Shown: positions 27,599-38,878 of the stretch, in pieces | Layout: the number at the start of each line of letters is the position of its first letter | How positions within the stretch are numbered: the first letter of the stretch is position 1 | DNA from: Saccharomycopsis fibuligera x Saccharomycopsis cf. fibuligera | Taxonomy: Eukaryota > Ascomycota > Saccharomycetes > Ascoideales > Saccharomycopsidaceae | Direction of reading: 5' to 3' | NCBI GenBank assembly: GCA_001936135.1 | Contig: CP012816.1 | Location: forward strand, 1,491,501 to 1,555,500 | DNA: 64,000 nucleotides | The notes under the pieces: model-generated | Seen by the model: the letters and a program-made list of their open reading frames with translations, nothing else | Told to the model about the DNA's origin: nothing | Database searches by the model: none | Program-made: the position numbers and the translations under genes

Positions 27599-30500
27599 TC
27601 ACTCGCTCAATGATTCGCTCAATTCCCTGATTTCGTTAATCAATCTATTAACCAACCTACTTCTTCCCTTAGTAGACTCATCTTCTACACCAACTTGTTC
27701 ATCGGTATTAGTGACAACAATTCTAGACTGCAAAAATTTTGGATGAGTGAGTAAATGGTTAAAACTATCAATAAGAGATTTTCTTTGCTTTTCAGTATCC
27801 AAACCTGGGAAAAATTGCAAACTTGAAATATTTTCATTGTTCAAATTAACACCAATGTATTCCCTGAAATTTAGCAAATTCAAAGCTTTGTGCAATATTA
27901 TAAGTTGACTGGTTTCATGAATAGTAGGAAGAGTCACAATTAACGAATCTTCAGACCATTGTTTCAAAGTAAAGGAGAGTTGTTTCTCAAATTGCTTCAA
28001 AAAGATGCAAATGTCAGGTATAACTCTTGGACCAAATTTGCTGAGCAAAAGTAGCACAACAGTTAATAAGCCATTAGACCAAATGTGATGATATCGTGGC
28101 TGTTGATCTGCTCTAATATTTCCCTTTTGAATTTCCACTGATATTGGACTATTCACTAATATGGAAAATAAGCCATAAGAAAGCAATCTTTCAGCAACCA
28201 CGTCAATCGAGAGAAGCTCAATGATATAAATTAAAGCAAAGTCAGCGAATACAGGCTCACCATCCACAAGCATAGAGTTCGAGTATGCATATAATTCCAA
28301 AACATACTTGATTGTCTCATTGCTATCGAGCAATATTGATAACGTTTCATTGATCTTACTAGAAAACTTAATTGCCACAAACGACTTGAATATAGATGTT
28401 ATGAGTAACAAATCTTCAATTTTGTTAATCACTAATGAACTATTCGGAGCATTGTTGCTACTTGAAATATCATTATTGGAAGATGTCATGAAATTTTGTA
28501 CGCTAGCAATGATTACTTTGGTACCATAAGCAATAATTTTGTTGAAGAGATCAATGACCAAATTAGGATTTTTCTCCAACAAGTATGCTTTGTTAGAACA
28601 CAAATTTAATGTGATTAGCAAGATCCTTAAAAGCGATCTGTACATTTGCACATTATTGTTAGACAAACTTAACAAAAAGTTAACTTCGTCAGATAGCAAT
28701 GAAGTCAGAACCGCAGTAAACAATGTGCTTATTTGCTCATCAGTAACCGTTTTGTTTAGTGTTTTGCTAGTAGACACGTTAAAAATTAAAAAGAACGCCA
28801 ATTCAATTCTTTCCAAATAAATTTCTTTAAACGACGGTGCAGGTATGCCTTCATCATTATTGATGGATAAGAATAAAGATGCTAAATCAAAAAATTCTTT
28901 CGTCGGATCGCTGCTCTTGAATCTAATGTAAGAGGAAATCAATGCACCCCAAGATTTTACCAAATTCGTTTGTGCAGAGACGTATTGTAAATTTAAGCTT
29001 GTTAAAATAACGTCATGTCTCATAAAATCGTTCCACTCATAATGACCACCAAAGAGCTTATCCATTAATGACAAGTTATAAACTGTACCGACGCCATAAC
29101 GTCTGAACTTGTTCAATGGTGTTCTGCGGAAATCATCCAAATTAAAATCAGTAAAATATTTTTTGAAGTTCTTATGTGCATTCAAGTGCAACTTGGAATT
29201 GTAATTGTGGATTCTGAAAATTTGATGAGCTTGCTTTTGCAAAAAATTTTTATTTTCTAGTAAGTTAAGAATTGGCTTTATGACTTTTTCATTAGGACAG
29301 CTAAAAAGGTAAAGTGCCAAAATCTCACCAATGCTCGATAACAACTTGATTTTGTAACATCTTTTAATAGTCTTATCCACAGTATCACTCAAATCTTCAA
29401 GACCGTTTTCCTCGGCTTCTTCTTGATCATAATGGTAGTTTTTGTCAAAGTAATCAGTCAAAGATTTGATAAATTTCTCATCATCATCATTCATCTTTTG
29501 GGCCGTTGCCCAAGAATTGAAAGCAAATGAGATAGCATCTAACAAATGGATAGCTGCGGAGTTTGGATATTTATCTAAGTTAATCACATTGTCTTTTAAG
29601 ATCCGAAGTATTGACTTATCAGATTTCCCTGTCTTGTTTACTGTTAACAATGTCTTGGATGACTTATCCTTTGAGTCCTTGCTTTGGTTTATTCTCTCGT
29701 GCACATCGTAGCCAGTCAACAACAACACTGATAAACCTTCTTGATTTTTCTCCATAACGTTGGAGAAGAAGTCGTAAAGCGAGTTTTTGAGCGAGTATTC
29801 AATCAATGAACCTTCCAAGTCAACAACAATAGAGTTTAACAATATTTTTGAATAATTGTCTCCCATATGAGCCAACAAAGAGGGTGATTTTTCATTACCA
29901 TAATCACTATTGACCAACACACTCAACAAATTCATGATTTTTAATTTCAAATTAGGAAACTTAAGATAAGTTTTTACCAACTGCGGCAAATTGACAAAAA
30001 TTTCACTTTCCAACACTGAGACGCTCAACTTAAGCATTGACCTGAGAGATATAAGCAAAGTGTTGAAATCGAAAAGACAATAAATGAAATTTTCAAACCA
30101 TAAGCTGAGATTATCACCAGTTTCAACAATCAAAGAGTTCCCAATTAATGAATCTATTACTGCTAAAAACGGTTTGACTGATAAAGAATCAAACTTGTTC
30201 TTGTTCAAAAATGACTCAATTATTTTGATACCAGAGTTCTTAAGCACACTTATTGAGTTGTCATATTTATCATTGAATGAAGTTACTTTAGTATGTTTGT
30301 TGAAATCAATACTATAGATGGTAAACAATATCTTTGAGAAAAGTTCAATGATTAAAATTCCGGTCTCAAATTTTTGATAAAGTTCGTTGAATGTCCAATC
30401 TGTAAAGTTTTCAAAGCTGCTGATAAAGATTGAAACAAGTTTGGAAATAATTTCGTCTTTAGCCTTCAAAGAGATACTGTTTTCGATTAGCGTACTGTCG

Positions 30501-32908
30501 ATAGATAAAGAGTCAATAATCAATGAATCAGTCAACTTTATCAATGAAATGGAGAAGTCAAAACTTCCTTTGGTTCTCTCAAGTGCAAAAATAGAATTTA
30601 GAAGCAATCTAGTAGTCTTTGTGTCATTTACTTCAAAATAATTTGATTTTATCAAAATTGACCAAACTTGACGGGAATATTTCCCCATCAAAGAGATTAA
30701 TAGTTTGTTGAATATAGTCAATTTTGACAAGTTCTTTTTGTTTAAAGAAGTATTCAAAAGTTTGAAGAGCAATTCAAAAAAATTCAAAGAAGTGGTTTGT
30801 TCAAAATCTTTGATTATCAAATCGGATTCCTCTTTAGAAACAGAATTCAAAGTGCAGATCAACAAGTTCATGATATTCAACAATAATTCATCTTTTTGTT
30901 TATACTCGTCTTCAACATTTACGTTATCCAAATTGCTGTTGCTACTTTGTCTCTTAACAACAGCATCGCCTGCAAAGACATCATCTTCAATACCAATATG
31001 GTATTTGTGGTCATCTAATGCCAATGCATCAACAAGGTTTTCAAAAACTTTTCCTATCAATGCCCACCCACTATAGTTGTAGTTGAAAACAATTGCACTT
31101 ACGTTTATGTTTGAGTTGGCTATAAGTTTTCCCTTAGTGCCAGCTTCGATTACCAAACTATTTGAACTACTGGAAGGCTCGTAAAGAGGTTTCACTATAG
31201 CATCCTTAGTGAGCACCACAAAATCGTTATGCTGCCTTTCAATGCTAACTAACTCTGTTTGCTCGTTGGATGTGTCAGGGTTTTGAAGATGTTCATATTC
31301 AAGCTCGCCGATTTTGAAAAAATGCAAATAAGTATCCAAATTGTTCAAAATGGTGACTGCGAGCTTGCTATCCACAGAAAGTAAATTGAGAAACGAATTA
31401 AAGGAGTTTACATTTTCTGGAGACTTGAGCTTATTGAGCTGAAGTAAGTTTAGAAAACTATCATCTAGAATGAAATCATCAATTTTGACACTTCCGTCGT
31501 TTGGTATTGACTGTAACAATTGAGAAAGTACTGAAGATGTCTTGAAGTTGAGCTTGACAAAAGGTATTACTATCTTAATGTAGGAAGCCAATATAGTTTT
31601 GTAGATATTGTCGAAGTTGAGAGCTTTGAATGCCTCTTGTAAACTAGTGAATATTCCTTGTTTTAAGTTTTCCACCAGGTAGATTATTGAACCAACCTTC
31701 AGTTTATAGTCTTCTAAATTAATACCCAAGCCGCCAAGAAACTTGGTTACGTTAGGCTGAGTTGGAAATTCTTCAAATAATAAATATCTTGCATAATTTA
31801 CAATACTCCATGAGTAAACAATGATTGGGCTAACGAATTCTGAGTTTGAGATGGACTGATCAATGAACTTGTAAGTTTCCACCTCATTGAGATAATCCAA
31901 CTTTATGTTGAAGATATTTTCCTGTACATCCAATCCGAGAAAAAGAAGAGTACTAATGATACTCAAGGATTCAACAGTTTTCAAGTAGTCGCAGATATTG
32001 AAATTTACAGAAAACTGCAGTTGAATTGACTCTAGTGTTTTCAAATAGAATGTTTGATTGAGCATGTCAAACCACTTTCTTATAGTGGCTGAGCAGGCGT
32101 TGATTGGTATGAGAAGCTGGATCAACAATTTCAAATAGTCAGCAATAACAAGTAATGATTCCTTTTTTATCAAATACTTTAGGCTTTCCACAAATCCTGC
32201 ATCTAGTCCTGCTGTTGACTCATTTAACGATTCATCGATTGTCTCTAGTTTCTTGACTGTGGAGAGTATATTATCAATCAATTGGTCAACAAATGCTTTA
32301 CTGTTGAGCAAAATCTTGTCAGTCAATTTTTCTAAATATTCATTTAATGGGGAGTTCTTAAAGAGAAGGACAATCAACCTTATAACCTGGCGTTTTTCTT
32401 TCAAGATCTCCACTGCGTATATGAGATTTTTAGGATGAGACACAGATCCTTTTGGATTTGAATCTGAAGATGAGCCCTTAGGTATCAAATTTATATGATT
32501 TGTCTTGTTGACGTTATTCAAATCGAGCAATTTTTTGCCATTCACTAGTAAAATCACCTTTAATACCTGACGAGAGTCAATGTCCAATGTTTCTGCTAGA
32601 AACTCAACATTGGCAGCACTTATATCCTCGCTATTGAACTTATATTGCGTCTTGTTGATCTCAATGGTGCCCTTATCTATGTCTGCTTGTGATATTTTGG
32701 TATTGTTGTTGGCAGCAGAGCCGCTTCCACTTCCAGTTCTACTTATGTATTTAAACGGATTTGTGATCAAATTGGCGTTCAGTTCCAAGAATTGCTCAAG
32801 CGCTGGTAGAAGTTGCAAATCTTTCTCTTGTAGAATATTGATAGCATTTTCAAACAGCCATGACGGCAGGAAATATTCGCTATTGCCAGCTTTCAATGCC
32901 AGTGACAT
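27599..32908 (-). CDS. NUP192: Nucleoporin Nup192 (inner ring scaffold)
   Basis: Nup192 (human NUP205) is a large alpha-helical scaffold of the inner ring of the nuclear pore complex that binds Nic96 and Nup53. The ATG at 32908 gives 1769 residues, near the 1683 of Saccharomyces; upstream codons start only at TTG. Near the N-terminus the segment ISQADIDKGTIEINKTQYKF (about residues 96-115) matches the conserved Nup192 stretch 'KG-I-----K---N-E'. The rest is continuous helical repeat sequence with no low-complexity breaks except Ser/Asn patches (about 73-95 and 155-165). Near the C-terminus ISSLQFFPGLDTEKQRKS is also family-like. Nup188 is a related alternative, but the N-terminal match favours Nup192. 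Confidence 0.85.
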   Translation of the reverse strand: MSLALKAGNSEYFLPSWLFENAINILQEKDLQLLPALEQFLELNANLITNPFKYISRTGSGSGSAANNNTKISQADIDKGTIEINKTQYKFNSEDISAANVEFLAETLDIDSRQVLKVILLVNGKKLLDLNNVNKTNHINLIPKGSSSDSNPKGSVSHPKNLIYAVEILKEKRQVIRLIVLLFKNSPLNEYLEKLTDKILLNSKAFVDQLIDNILSTVKKLETIDESLNESTAGLDAGFVESLKYLIKKESLLVIADYLKLLIQLLIPINACSATIRKWFDMLNQTFYLKTLESIQLQFSVNFNICDYLKTVESLSIISTLLFLGLDVQENIFNIKLDYLNEVETYKFIDQSISNSEFVSPIIVYSWSIVNYARYLLFEEFPTQPNVTKFLGGLGINLEDYKLKVGSIIYLVENLKQGIFTSLQEAFKALNFDNIYKTILASYIKIVIPFVKLNFKTSSVLSQLLQSIPNDGSVKIDDFILDDSFLNLLQLNKLKSPENVNSFNSFLNLLSVDSKLAVTILNNLDTYLHFFKIGELEYEHLQNPDTSNEQTELVSIERQHNDFVVLTKDAIVKPLYEPSSSSNSLVIEAGTKGKLIANSNINVSAIVFNYNYSGWALIGKVFENLVDALALDDHKYHIGIEDDVFAGDAVVKRQSSNSNLDNVNVEDEYKQKDELLLNIMNLLICTLNSVSKEESDLIIKDFEQTTSLNFFELLFKLLNTSLNKKNLSKLTIFNKLLISLMGKYSRQVWSILIKSNYFEVNDTKTTRLLLNSIFALERTKGSFDFSISLIKLTDSLIIDSLSIDSTLIENSISLKAKDEIISKLVSIFISSFENFTDWTFNELYQKFETGILIIELFSKILFTIYSIDFNKHTKVTSFNDKYDNSISVLKNSGIKIIESFLNKNKFDSLSVKPFLAVIDSLIGNSLIVETGDNLSLWFENFIYCLFDFNTLLISLRSMLKLSVSVLESEIFVNLPQLVKTYLKFPNLKLKIMNLLSVLVNSDYGNEKSPSLLAHMGDNYSKILLNSIVVDLEGSLIEYSLKNSLYDFFSNVMEKNQEGLSVLLLTGYDVHERINQSKDSKDKSSKTLLTVNKTGKSDKSILRILKDNVINLDKYPNSAAIHLLDAISFAFNSWATAQKMNDDDEKFIKSLTDYFDKNYHYDQEEAEENGLEDLSDTVDKTIKRCYKIKLLSSIGEILALYLFSCPNEKVIKPILNLLENKNFLQKQAHQIFRIHNYNSKLHLNAHKNFKKYFTDFNLDDFRRTPLNKFRRYGVGTVYNLSLMDKLFGGHYEWNDFMRHDVILTSLNLQYVSAQTNLVKSWGALISSYIRFKSSDPTKEFFDLASLFLSINNDEGIPAPSFKEIYLERIELAFFLIFNVSTSKTLNKTVTDEQISTLFTAVLTSLLSDEVNFLLSLSNNNVQMYRSLLRILLITLNLCSNKAYLLEKNPNLVIDLFNKIIAYGTKVIIASVQNFMTSSNNDISSSNNAPNSSLVINKIEDLLLITSIFKSFVAIKFSSKINETLSILLDSNETIKYVLELYAYSNSMLVDGEPVFADFALIYIIELLSIDVVAERLLSYGLFSILVNSPISVEIQKGNIRADQQPRYHHIWSNGLLTVVLLLLSKFGPRVIPDICIFLKQFEKQLSFTLKQWSEDSLIVTLPTIHETSQLIILHKALNLLNFREYIGVNLNNENISSLQFFPGLDTEKQRKSLIDSFNHLLTHPKFLQSRIVVTNTDEQVGVEDESTKGRSRLVNRLINEIRELSESLSE

Positions 32909-34925
32909 TATTTTTTCCTTTGGTGAATGAGTTTTCAAGGCTGCGATCAAAATGAGTTTACCTGCTAGTTGAGTGGAAAAAACTCAAGCTATACCCAACG
33001 TGTTTTTAGTATCTACTTCTGGTTGTTTTGTTTTTTTTTCTTGTCTCTGCGCATTTTGTTTATTTTCAATCCTCACATCAAGAAAAATTTCAAAGGTTTA
33101 TTTATGAGTTACCCTGCATATGCTCAACCAAGTTGACTTATAAGCAAACTACCACAGGCAGCTGTTACTCTCCCGGGAGACTGTCGCTGTAGCTCTATTT
33201 CATGTTAACGATAGGCTTGAGATTACACAAAACGAAGAGAAGATAGATGCCAGGGTCTTTGAAGGCGGCGATGAGTTGTGTTTTACCCTTTTCAGAAATA
33301 TTGTTACTATTTACGCTTAACACAATACCATAGTTTATTCTCCAAGAAAGCTAAGTTGTTCAGATACAATACAATGGTCGAATTTCTCAGCCGAAAATAT
33401 GAATTTCAAATGAGATCTACAAAAACACCAATTTTGCTCATCAGATTAAGATTTATTAGTCTATATAGTATCAAATATTGCATAGCAGAAAATTATACTG
33501 ATCCACCAATTCAACAAGATTGACAATAACACATAAATCAGACATCCATGGAAGGTCTAGTGACGGTCACTGGCTGTGCTAAGATGGGTTCTTTGTGCAC
33601 GCTACCGTGGAAACTGCGAATGTTTATAAAACATTTTCATCATATTAAAATGATATTGTCGCACTCAGTCATGAACTTTATGAAACAGTATAAATTTCTA
33701 CTATGCAACCCCGAAGGACTGGAAATGAAAAGATTGACTAAAAATCCTAGTACTGTTAGTAAACCTGTTTCTTTTGATTGTGAATTAAACAGTTTCTGAT
33801 AAAGTCAACAACATTATGAAAGATCAGAAGCCAAAGTACTGGCAAGTATAAGTCATTTGAACTATCAACGAATTGATTCATTCAACGACAATTGTTTTAA
33901 TAAATCTCGGCATCTTCGAATAAGATTATGAAAGAAGAGGAAACGATATCATCATTTCGAAATGTTGCTGACCATGTATCTGAGTTAAAGGATTTTGACA
34001 TACCATTTTATTAATGCTAAAAAAGATGGAGGAAAGGAAAGAATAAAAAAAAGAAAAGTCAACTACTCAGGCAAAAAGCTTTTGAGGCAAGAAGCTTTAG
34101 AGGAAAATTGTTGTTGTTGTAGAGAAGAGTGAAGTCAAGTTACTTAAAAAAAGAAGAGAAGCGAGTCCTTTTATAATGGAGAATCTTGTTCCAGCTGGTG
34201 TTTGAGAACGAAAAAAAAATTTTTTTGTTCGCGAAAGTTCTGCTGCCGGGTGACAGACGTAGCGCTGGGTAACAGCGTATATACTTGCATGCTGTGGCAT
34301 AGACCAGCCAGTAACCACCGGGCACCGGGACAACACTTAATGATATTGTGAATAGACGACAAAAACCGTTGAGAACCACCACTTGCAATAGTTTATGTGG
34401 TTGTGATTTCTGAACAGTTACATAATAATGCTACAGTTACATGTAATTAGGGTATTTAGAGATACTAGAATAGCTAAATTAATAGTGAAAATACACAGGG
34501 GAGATGGTGTTAGCCTGGAGGAAACCGAATTAGGAATCAAATGTACATTATAGTCTAGAGCAACAGAGAATATAGAATAAGCAAAAGCATAATAACAAAA
34601 ACATTGAGATATAAAATCAAGCGTAGAATCTCGTAACCAGCAAAGACAAACAAAAAAATGAGTATATATATATTTGAAATTAAAAGCAAAAACGCTAGTG
34701 CCCCTAAGACCAGCAACAACAGGAAACATGCAGCTTCAGTAAAGTAACGCTTTAGTGAAATGCATAGATAACGGAAATTATACCTAACAAAACCAGACCA
34801 GTAACCAATAATTTCTTTGGAATCAAGAATATGAAACAAATTTGACAAAAACGATAAGATTGGGTAAAACAGAACGGTACATCATAAAAGTAAGGCAATG
34901 CCGAACATCAAATTGATGTGTAAGC
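32909..34925. other. Gene-free stretch of 2 kb between NUP192 and the flavodoxin-like gene
   Basis: Contains the NUP192 promoter (minus-strand gene) and the 3' flank of the next gene. Short frames (33548-33799 with ATG; several overlapping minus-strand frames at 34097-34848, some hydrophobic and starting at TTG) lack family features. A9T7 (about 34209-34226) and a perfect GTGACGGTCAC inverted repeat (about 33560) are the only distinct motifs. Confidence 0.5.
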
Positions 34926-35675
34926 TCAAAATTTGTTCTTAACAATATTGTAGAAATTTTTTGCTTGTGCTGAAATGATATTTTGTTCAGCCCTGCTTAG
35001 AACTCTCGTACCATCAGAAGAAGTAAAAGTCCCACTTCCCCAAGGCGATCCGCCAAAATTTACATTCGGATCTTTATAAACTTCGTCCTGTATCACTTGA
35101 GATCCAATTGGCACGTAAACCATACCCTGGTAAATAAACAATGACAACACATTCATCTGTACAGATTCTATCCCACCACCAGGCGTGGCACTCGAAGCAA
35201 ATGTACCAAAGGGCTTTCCAAACAAAAGCCCCTTTTGCATCAATGGCTCAGTAGATTCCCAGAACACTGCCCATTCGGTATTCATATTACCAAATCTTGA
35301 AGGGAACCCAAACAAAAAGGCGTCATATTCAAGCAAATCGTCAACTGTGATAGTTGGGTATTTTGGTACAAGTGCACCAAAACTTTCTAATTCTTCTTTG
35401 GTGTATACCGAATGCGGCACGGTAAAGATATCGGCTTTACCCCCATCGGCAATAATGTTTTTATGAAGCAATTCTGCTAATGAGATATTGTGGCCAAACA
35501 ATGAGTATGAAATAATTGCAATTTTCTTGTGGGTGCTGTTCTTGCTTCTCTTGAGTAATGAGTTGGCCACATGAGCAGATTTTTGGCCAAGCGCCTCTAA
35601 ATTGGCGAACCGTTTAGGATTAAATGCGATTCTTTTCTGAGAAACTAAAGAGCTTCCTTTTAGCACGTTTTCCAT
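34926..35675 (-). CDS. Flavodoxin-like quinone reductase, Pst2/Ycp4 (WrbA) family, with an N-terminal extension
   Basis: WrbA-type flavodoxin-like proteins bind FMN and reduce quinones by two electrons, protecting membranes against oxidative damage; the yeast members sit at eisosomes. The 249-residue protein has an FMN phosphate-binding loop-like segment IAIISYSLFGHNISLAELL (about 52-70). FGFPSRFGNMNTEWAVFWES follows at about 117-136. GTFASSATPGGGIESVQMNV (about 153-172) and a GMVYVPIG strand complete the fold. All these are hallmarks of the family. Residues 1-50 are an extra basic, Ser-rich extension (four Lys/Arg clusters, few acids) not present in Pst2 or Ycp4. It could be a targeting signal. 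Start ATG at 35675; there is no competing ATG until well inside the core. Confidence 0.88.
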   Translation of the reverse strand: MENVLKGSSLVSQKRIAFNPKRFANLEALGQKSAHVANSLLKRSKNSTHKKIAIISYSLFGHNISLAELLHKNIIADGGKADIFTVPHSVYTKEELESFGALVPKYPTITVDDLLEYDAFLFGFPSRFGNMNTEWAVFWESTEPLMQKGLLFGKPFGTFASSATPGGGIESVQMNVLSLFIYQGMVYVPIGSQVIQDEVYKDPNVNFGGSPWGSGTFTSSDGTRVLSRAEQNIISAQAKNFYNIVKNKF

Positions 35676-36848
35676 AGTTTATATGACTTTTTTGAAGTTG
35701 TGATTTGAACAGAGTGGTTCTTATTATCTGTAACAAATTGAAACGTGTAGATAGCTGAATCGCGTTAAACTTGCAAAACAAGAAAAGAAAATAAAAATAG
35801 AAGAGAGATCTCGAAAGTTAAGCAAACGCCATTTGCTTAAACGAAAGAGGATATCCAATTAGTTAAATAGCCCAAATCGTAACTGCAGTTCCTGTGGAGC
35901 TAGTCGGCGCCAACAGTAGCGAAACTTGCACGATAATCAGAGCTTTCTCCATCCCTCTGCGATATGCTGTTCCCTTCTGCATCATAATGTTTCCTTCTGC
36001 GCCATGAGTTTTAAGAGGGAAGGGACTGCGCTTCGCAATTTAAAACGGCCACGGATAACAATAAAGGAAGCCTGGATAAAGCCTGTAATCGCCTCAAATA
36101 ACAACCATGAAATTAAGTAACGCGCCTCAGCATGCGTCGTTTTTCAACAATGTTGCGTGCTCCGACAGCTGTTTGCCTTTTAAGGAAGGATCCAGATGGC
36201 TTTCTCCGTGCCTTACAATTCGCGACTAGAATTCCGATTTCAGCAATCATATTGAGGACTTGATAAGATAAGCCAGCAGCGGGCCTGTGTTGAAACCATT
36301 AAATGAACATTTCTGCCTGCTTATTGCCAGGAAAATATCTACTGGCATGCAGCACAAAAAAATAGAAAACCAAAGAGAACCCAAAAACCAACTATGAGCC
36401 TATATACAACGAATCTGATAGTGCACTGTTCTGCCTCTTCTGCGATTCTATGCAGTTGCTTTTTGACTCTCTTCTTTTTGAGGAAAGAACCTTGATGTAG
36501 AGTAGTGTGTGTCGGCTACAGGCCGTTGTATAAGTTGTGCCAGTTCATTTAACAGTAAACGTATAATCTCCATATGTAAGTAACAAAAAAAAAAAAAGGT
36601 TTTTTATTAAAGCAACTGACAAAATTGCAGCAAAATAGAGGGCAAAATGTAGAGTAACTTTTTATAGAATTAAAGGCTGATAATCAAATTCAAATACAAA
36701 AAAAGTCTAGCAAGTTTTAGAGAAATGAAAATGCAAGGAATTCTTTCGCATAAAAAACCAATATACCGAATTTGTTTGCAAGAAAAAAGGGAACCCAAAA
36801 AAAAGAAAACTGTAAATTCGAAAACATTGCAAAGGTAGACGAGCACAA
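35676..36848. other. Gene-free stretch of 1.17 kb
   Basis: Promoter of the flavodoxin-like gene plus the 3' flank of the GATA factor gene. AT-rich near 36584-36600 (A13). One 64-codon ATG-type frame (35926-36120) without recognisable features. Confidence 0.5.
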
Positions 36849-37994
36849 TCACAAATATACATGGACATCCTTTAGAGACCGAACCTGCGGATCCCCATTG
36901 GCTTTCATATTCTGCAAAATTTTCCAAACCTGGTCATCACTGTATCGCTGCTTAAGCTTCTTGATAAAAACACCACAGCTATTGCAAACATTACCGGGCA
37001 ACCTATCGTAAGTTCTCCACTGAGTGGTGTTTTTAGCCGAGCATTGAGCACAAAGGCCGACTCGGGCAGTACGTTGACGCCCATGAGTGCTGCGCCGTGT
37101 AACTGCCGGCTTTTGCTGTTCTGGCGATGGTGAAGTAGTAGTCTCTGTTGAGTCACTTTGTGCTGTATCACTATCACTTGCGCTTTCAGAACTGCTGGCT
37201 TCGCTACCGCCTGGAGAGGCACTACCACATGAAGCCTCTCGGGAGACTTGCGGTGCTTCATAGTCAAGGCCTCCAATCGCCTTTAGTGTTGAACTTGTAT
37301 CTTTGGCGCAACCATTGCCACTAATATTCATGTCAATATTTTGAGTTTTTGAAGACCAGTTATTGGTACTTTTAGATGCACTGTTTGTAGTGCTGTGGAA
37401 TGCTGCATCGTTGCAAGTACTTTTCTCTTGATTGGCCGAATCTGCAAAAGTAACGAATTTTTTACCGGTAGCATTTTTGGCATTAGCGTTTTTATCTGCC
37501 CCATTTTTCGCTCCTGGCTTTTGCTTATTTGCAAAACAGCTTTTGGTAGGCTTTATAACTTTGAAGATGTTTGGTTTCTGTGCCTCTTTTGTAGCACTGC
37601 GTTGCCTTAAATTCGCTTTTGGTTTTTGCTTTCCAGTGACTTCCTCTTCCTCTTCCTCCTCTTCAGTGAAATATTCTTCCTTTTCTTTGTAAAAGAGTTT
37701 GCTTCTTCTTTTAAAATGCATCAGTTTTTCAGATCTTTGTACGGTGTTTCTATAAGTTCTTGTTTCCTCATTTATTATTGGATTATTCCAAATGTCGGGA
37801 ATTCTGGCAGAAGCAAAAGGTTTTGTATATAGCCATGTGGAGTTTAAAATGGACCTAGATCTAGCACCATTCCCGGCTAACTTAGAGCCTAAATTTCCAC
37901 TGGACTGCAACGAAGACATTCTGAGGCTATTGAGGCATCGGAGAAATGTTTTTGCATCTTCAAGTGAAGCTTTGTTGGCTTGAAAGTTTGCCAT
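36849..37994 (-). CDS. GATA-type zinc finger transcription factor
   Basis: 381 residues from the ATG at 37994 (upstream codons start only at TTG). A single zinc finger lies near the C-terminus: C315-x2-C318-x18-C337-x2-C340, within CAQCSAKNTTQWRTYDRLPG and NVCNSCG. It is followed by a basic, helical tail (VFIKKLKQRYSDDQVWKIL). The 18-residue loop is the fungal/plant variant of GATA fingers. The rest is low-complexity: a poly-Glu patch at about 110-125, a Lys/Asn region, and a Ser/Thr-rich section just before the finger. Targets cannot be told from sequence. Possible relatives among Candida GATA regulators were not pinned down. Confidence 0.85.
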   Translation of the reverse strand: MANFQANKASLEDAKTFLRCLNSLRMSSLQSSGNLGSKLAGNGARSRSILNSTWLYTKPFASARIPDIWNNPIINEETRTYRNTVQRSEKLMHFKRRSKLFYKEKEEYFTEEEEEEEEVTGKQKPKANLRQRSATKEAQKPNIFKVIKPTKSCFANKQKPGAKNGADKNANAKNATGKKFVTFADSANQEKSTCNDAAFHSTTNSASKSTNNWSSKTQNIDMNISGNGCAKDTSSTLKAIGGLDYEAPQVSREASCGSASPGGSEASSSESASDSDTAQSDSTETTTSPSPEQQKPAVTRRSTHGRQRTARVGLCAQCSAKNTTQWRTYDRLPGNVCNSCGVFIKKLKQRYSDDQVWKILQNMKANGDPQVRSLKDVHVYL

Positions 37995-38878
37995 TCTGTG
38001 ATATATGTATTTCACCAACAAAAAACTAAAAACAACGTGTTATTGCTGATACAAGGTAAGTATAAAATACAATATCAATTGAGCAAAAACAAACAAACAG
38101 GATCATATTGCACTATAATGGCTATATATTTATATACATATCAATATTCTACCGTTTCTAATGACATTGACAAGAGATTTCCTTCGTACAAATTTTGGCA
38201 TGAAGGATAGCAATGCATGTTAATGTAGTATGAGGCAATAATATGCAATTGCATACTACATGACAGGGAAGACCTTCGATCATCAACAATTCTTCACAAA
38301 AGTGTTTTTGTATCAATAGAGCTGGAAGTTTCTTTGAAGGTAAAGGAATATGCCGCAACTTGAGATTATTGGAAAACTCAAATTGTGAGCTGCTCATAGT
38401 TGCTTCGAGTGAGCAGAGTGAAGGAACGATTACTGTTTGGCTTACTACAATAAATGGAAAAAAAAGCAATCAAGGGAAATCACAATCTGATTGGACACGA
38501 CTGCAATCTAATTTTGTGAAGAAACATGCGAACAAAAAAACAAAAAACAAAAAACAAAAAAACACAGAAAAAACGAAAGCAATTCTTGGGATCTTCTGCT
38601 TTGTGTTGAATAAATCACCAATGTACGCAGACAGGGCCATGTTGTAGCTCACTGCGAGCAGTATCAGCGCAGTGGACCCCGTGTTATAAGCCCTGTTCCG
38701 CCAAAGTCTTATTTTTCTGGTGAGTTTTCCCTTGGAAAAAATGTGTTAGTCATTTTTCCATAAATCGAAGCAGACGACTACTAGCTCGAGCAGCCAGTAA
38801 GCGTTGTGTGTGTTTAGTACCGGTAAACCTGTCCAGTTCACGGCAACTAACGAATATCAATACTATAAACTGACCATC
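37995..38878. other. Divergent promoter of the GATA factor and ETF-beta genes
   Basis: 884 bp between divergent starts. Contains an (AAAAAAC)n-like A-rich block at about 38533-38575. The short frames on both strands (38158-38652) have no family features. Confidence 0.55.

Noticed and set aside
33548-33799. ATG frame of 83 codons in the NUP192-flavodoxin gap
   Set aside because: No family features, no neighbouring promoter elements; the 2-kb gap has several equal-quality chance frames.
34555-34848. Hydrophobic 97-codon minus-strand frame
   Set aside because: Begins at TTG, no internal ATG near its start, hydrophobicity follows AT-rich codons.
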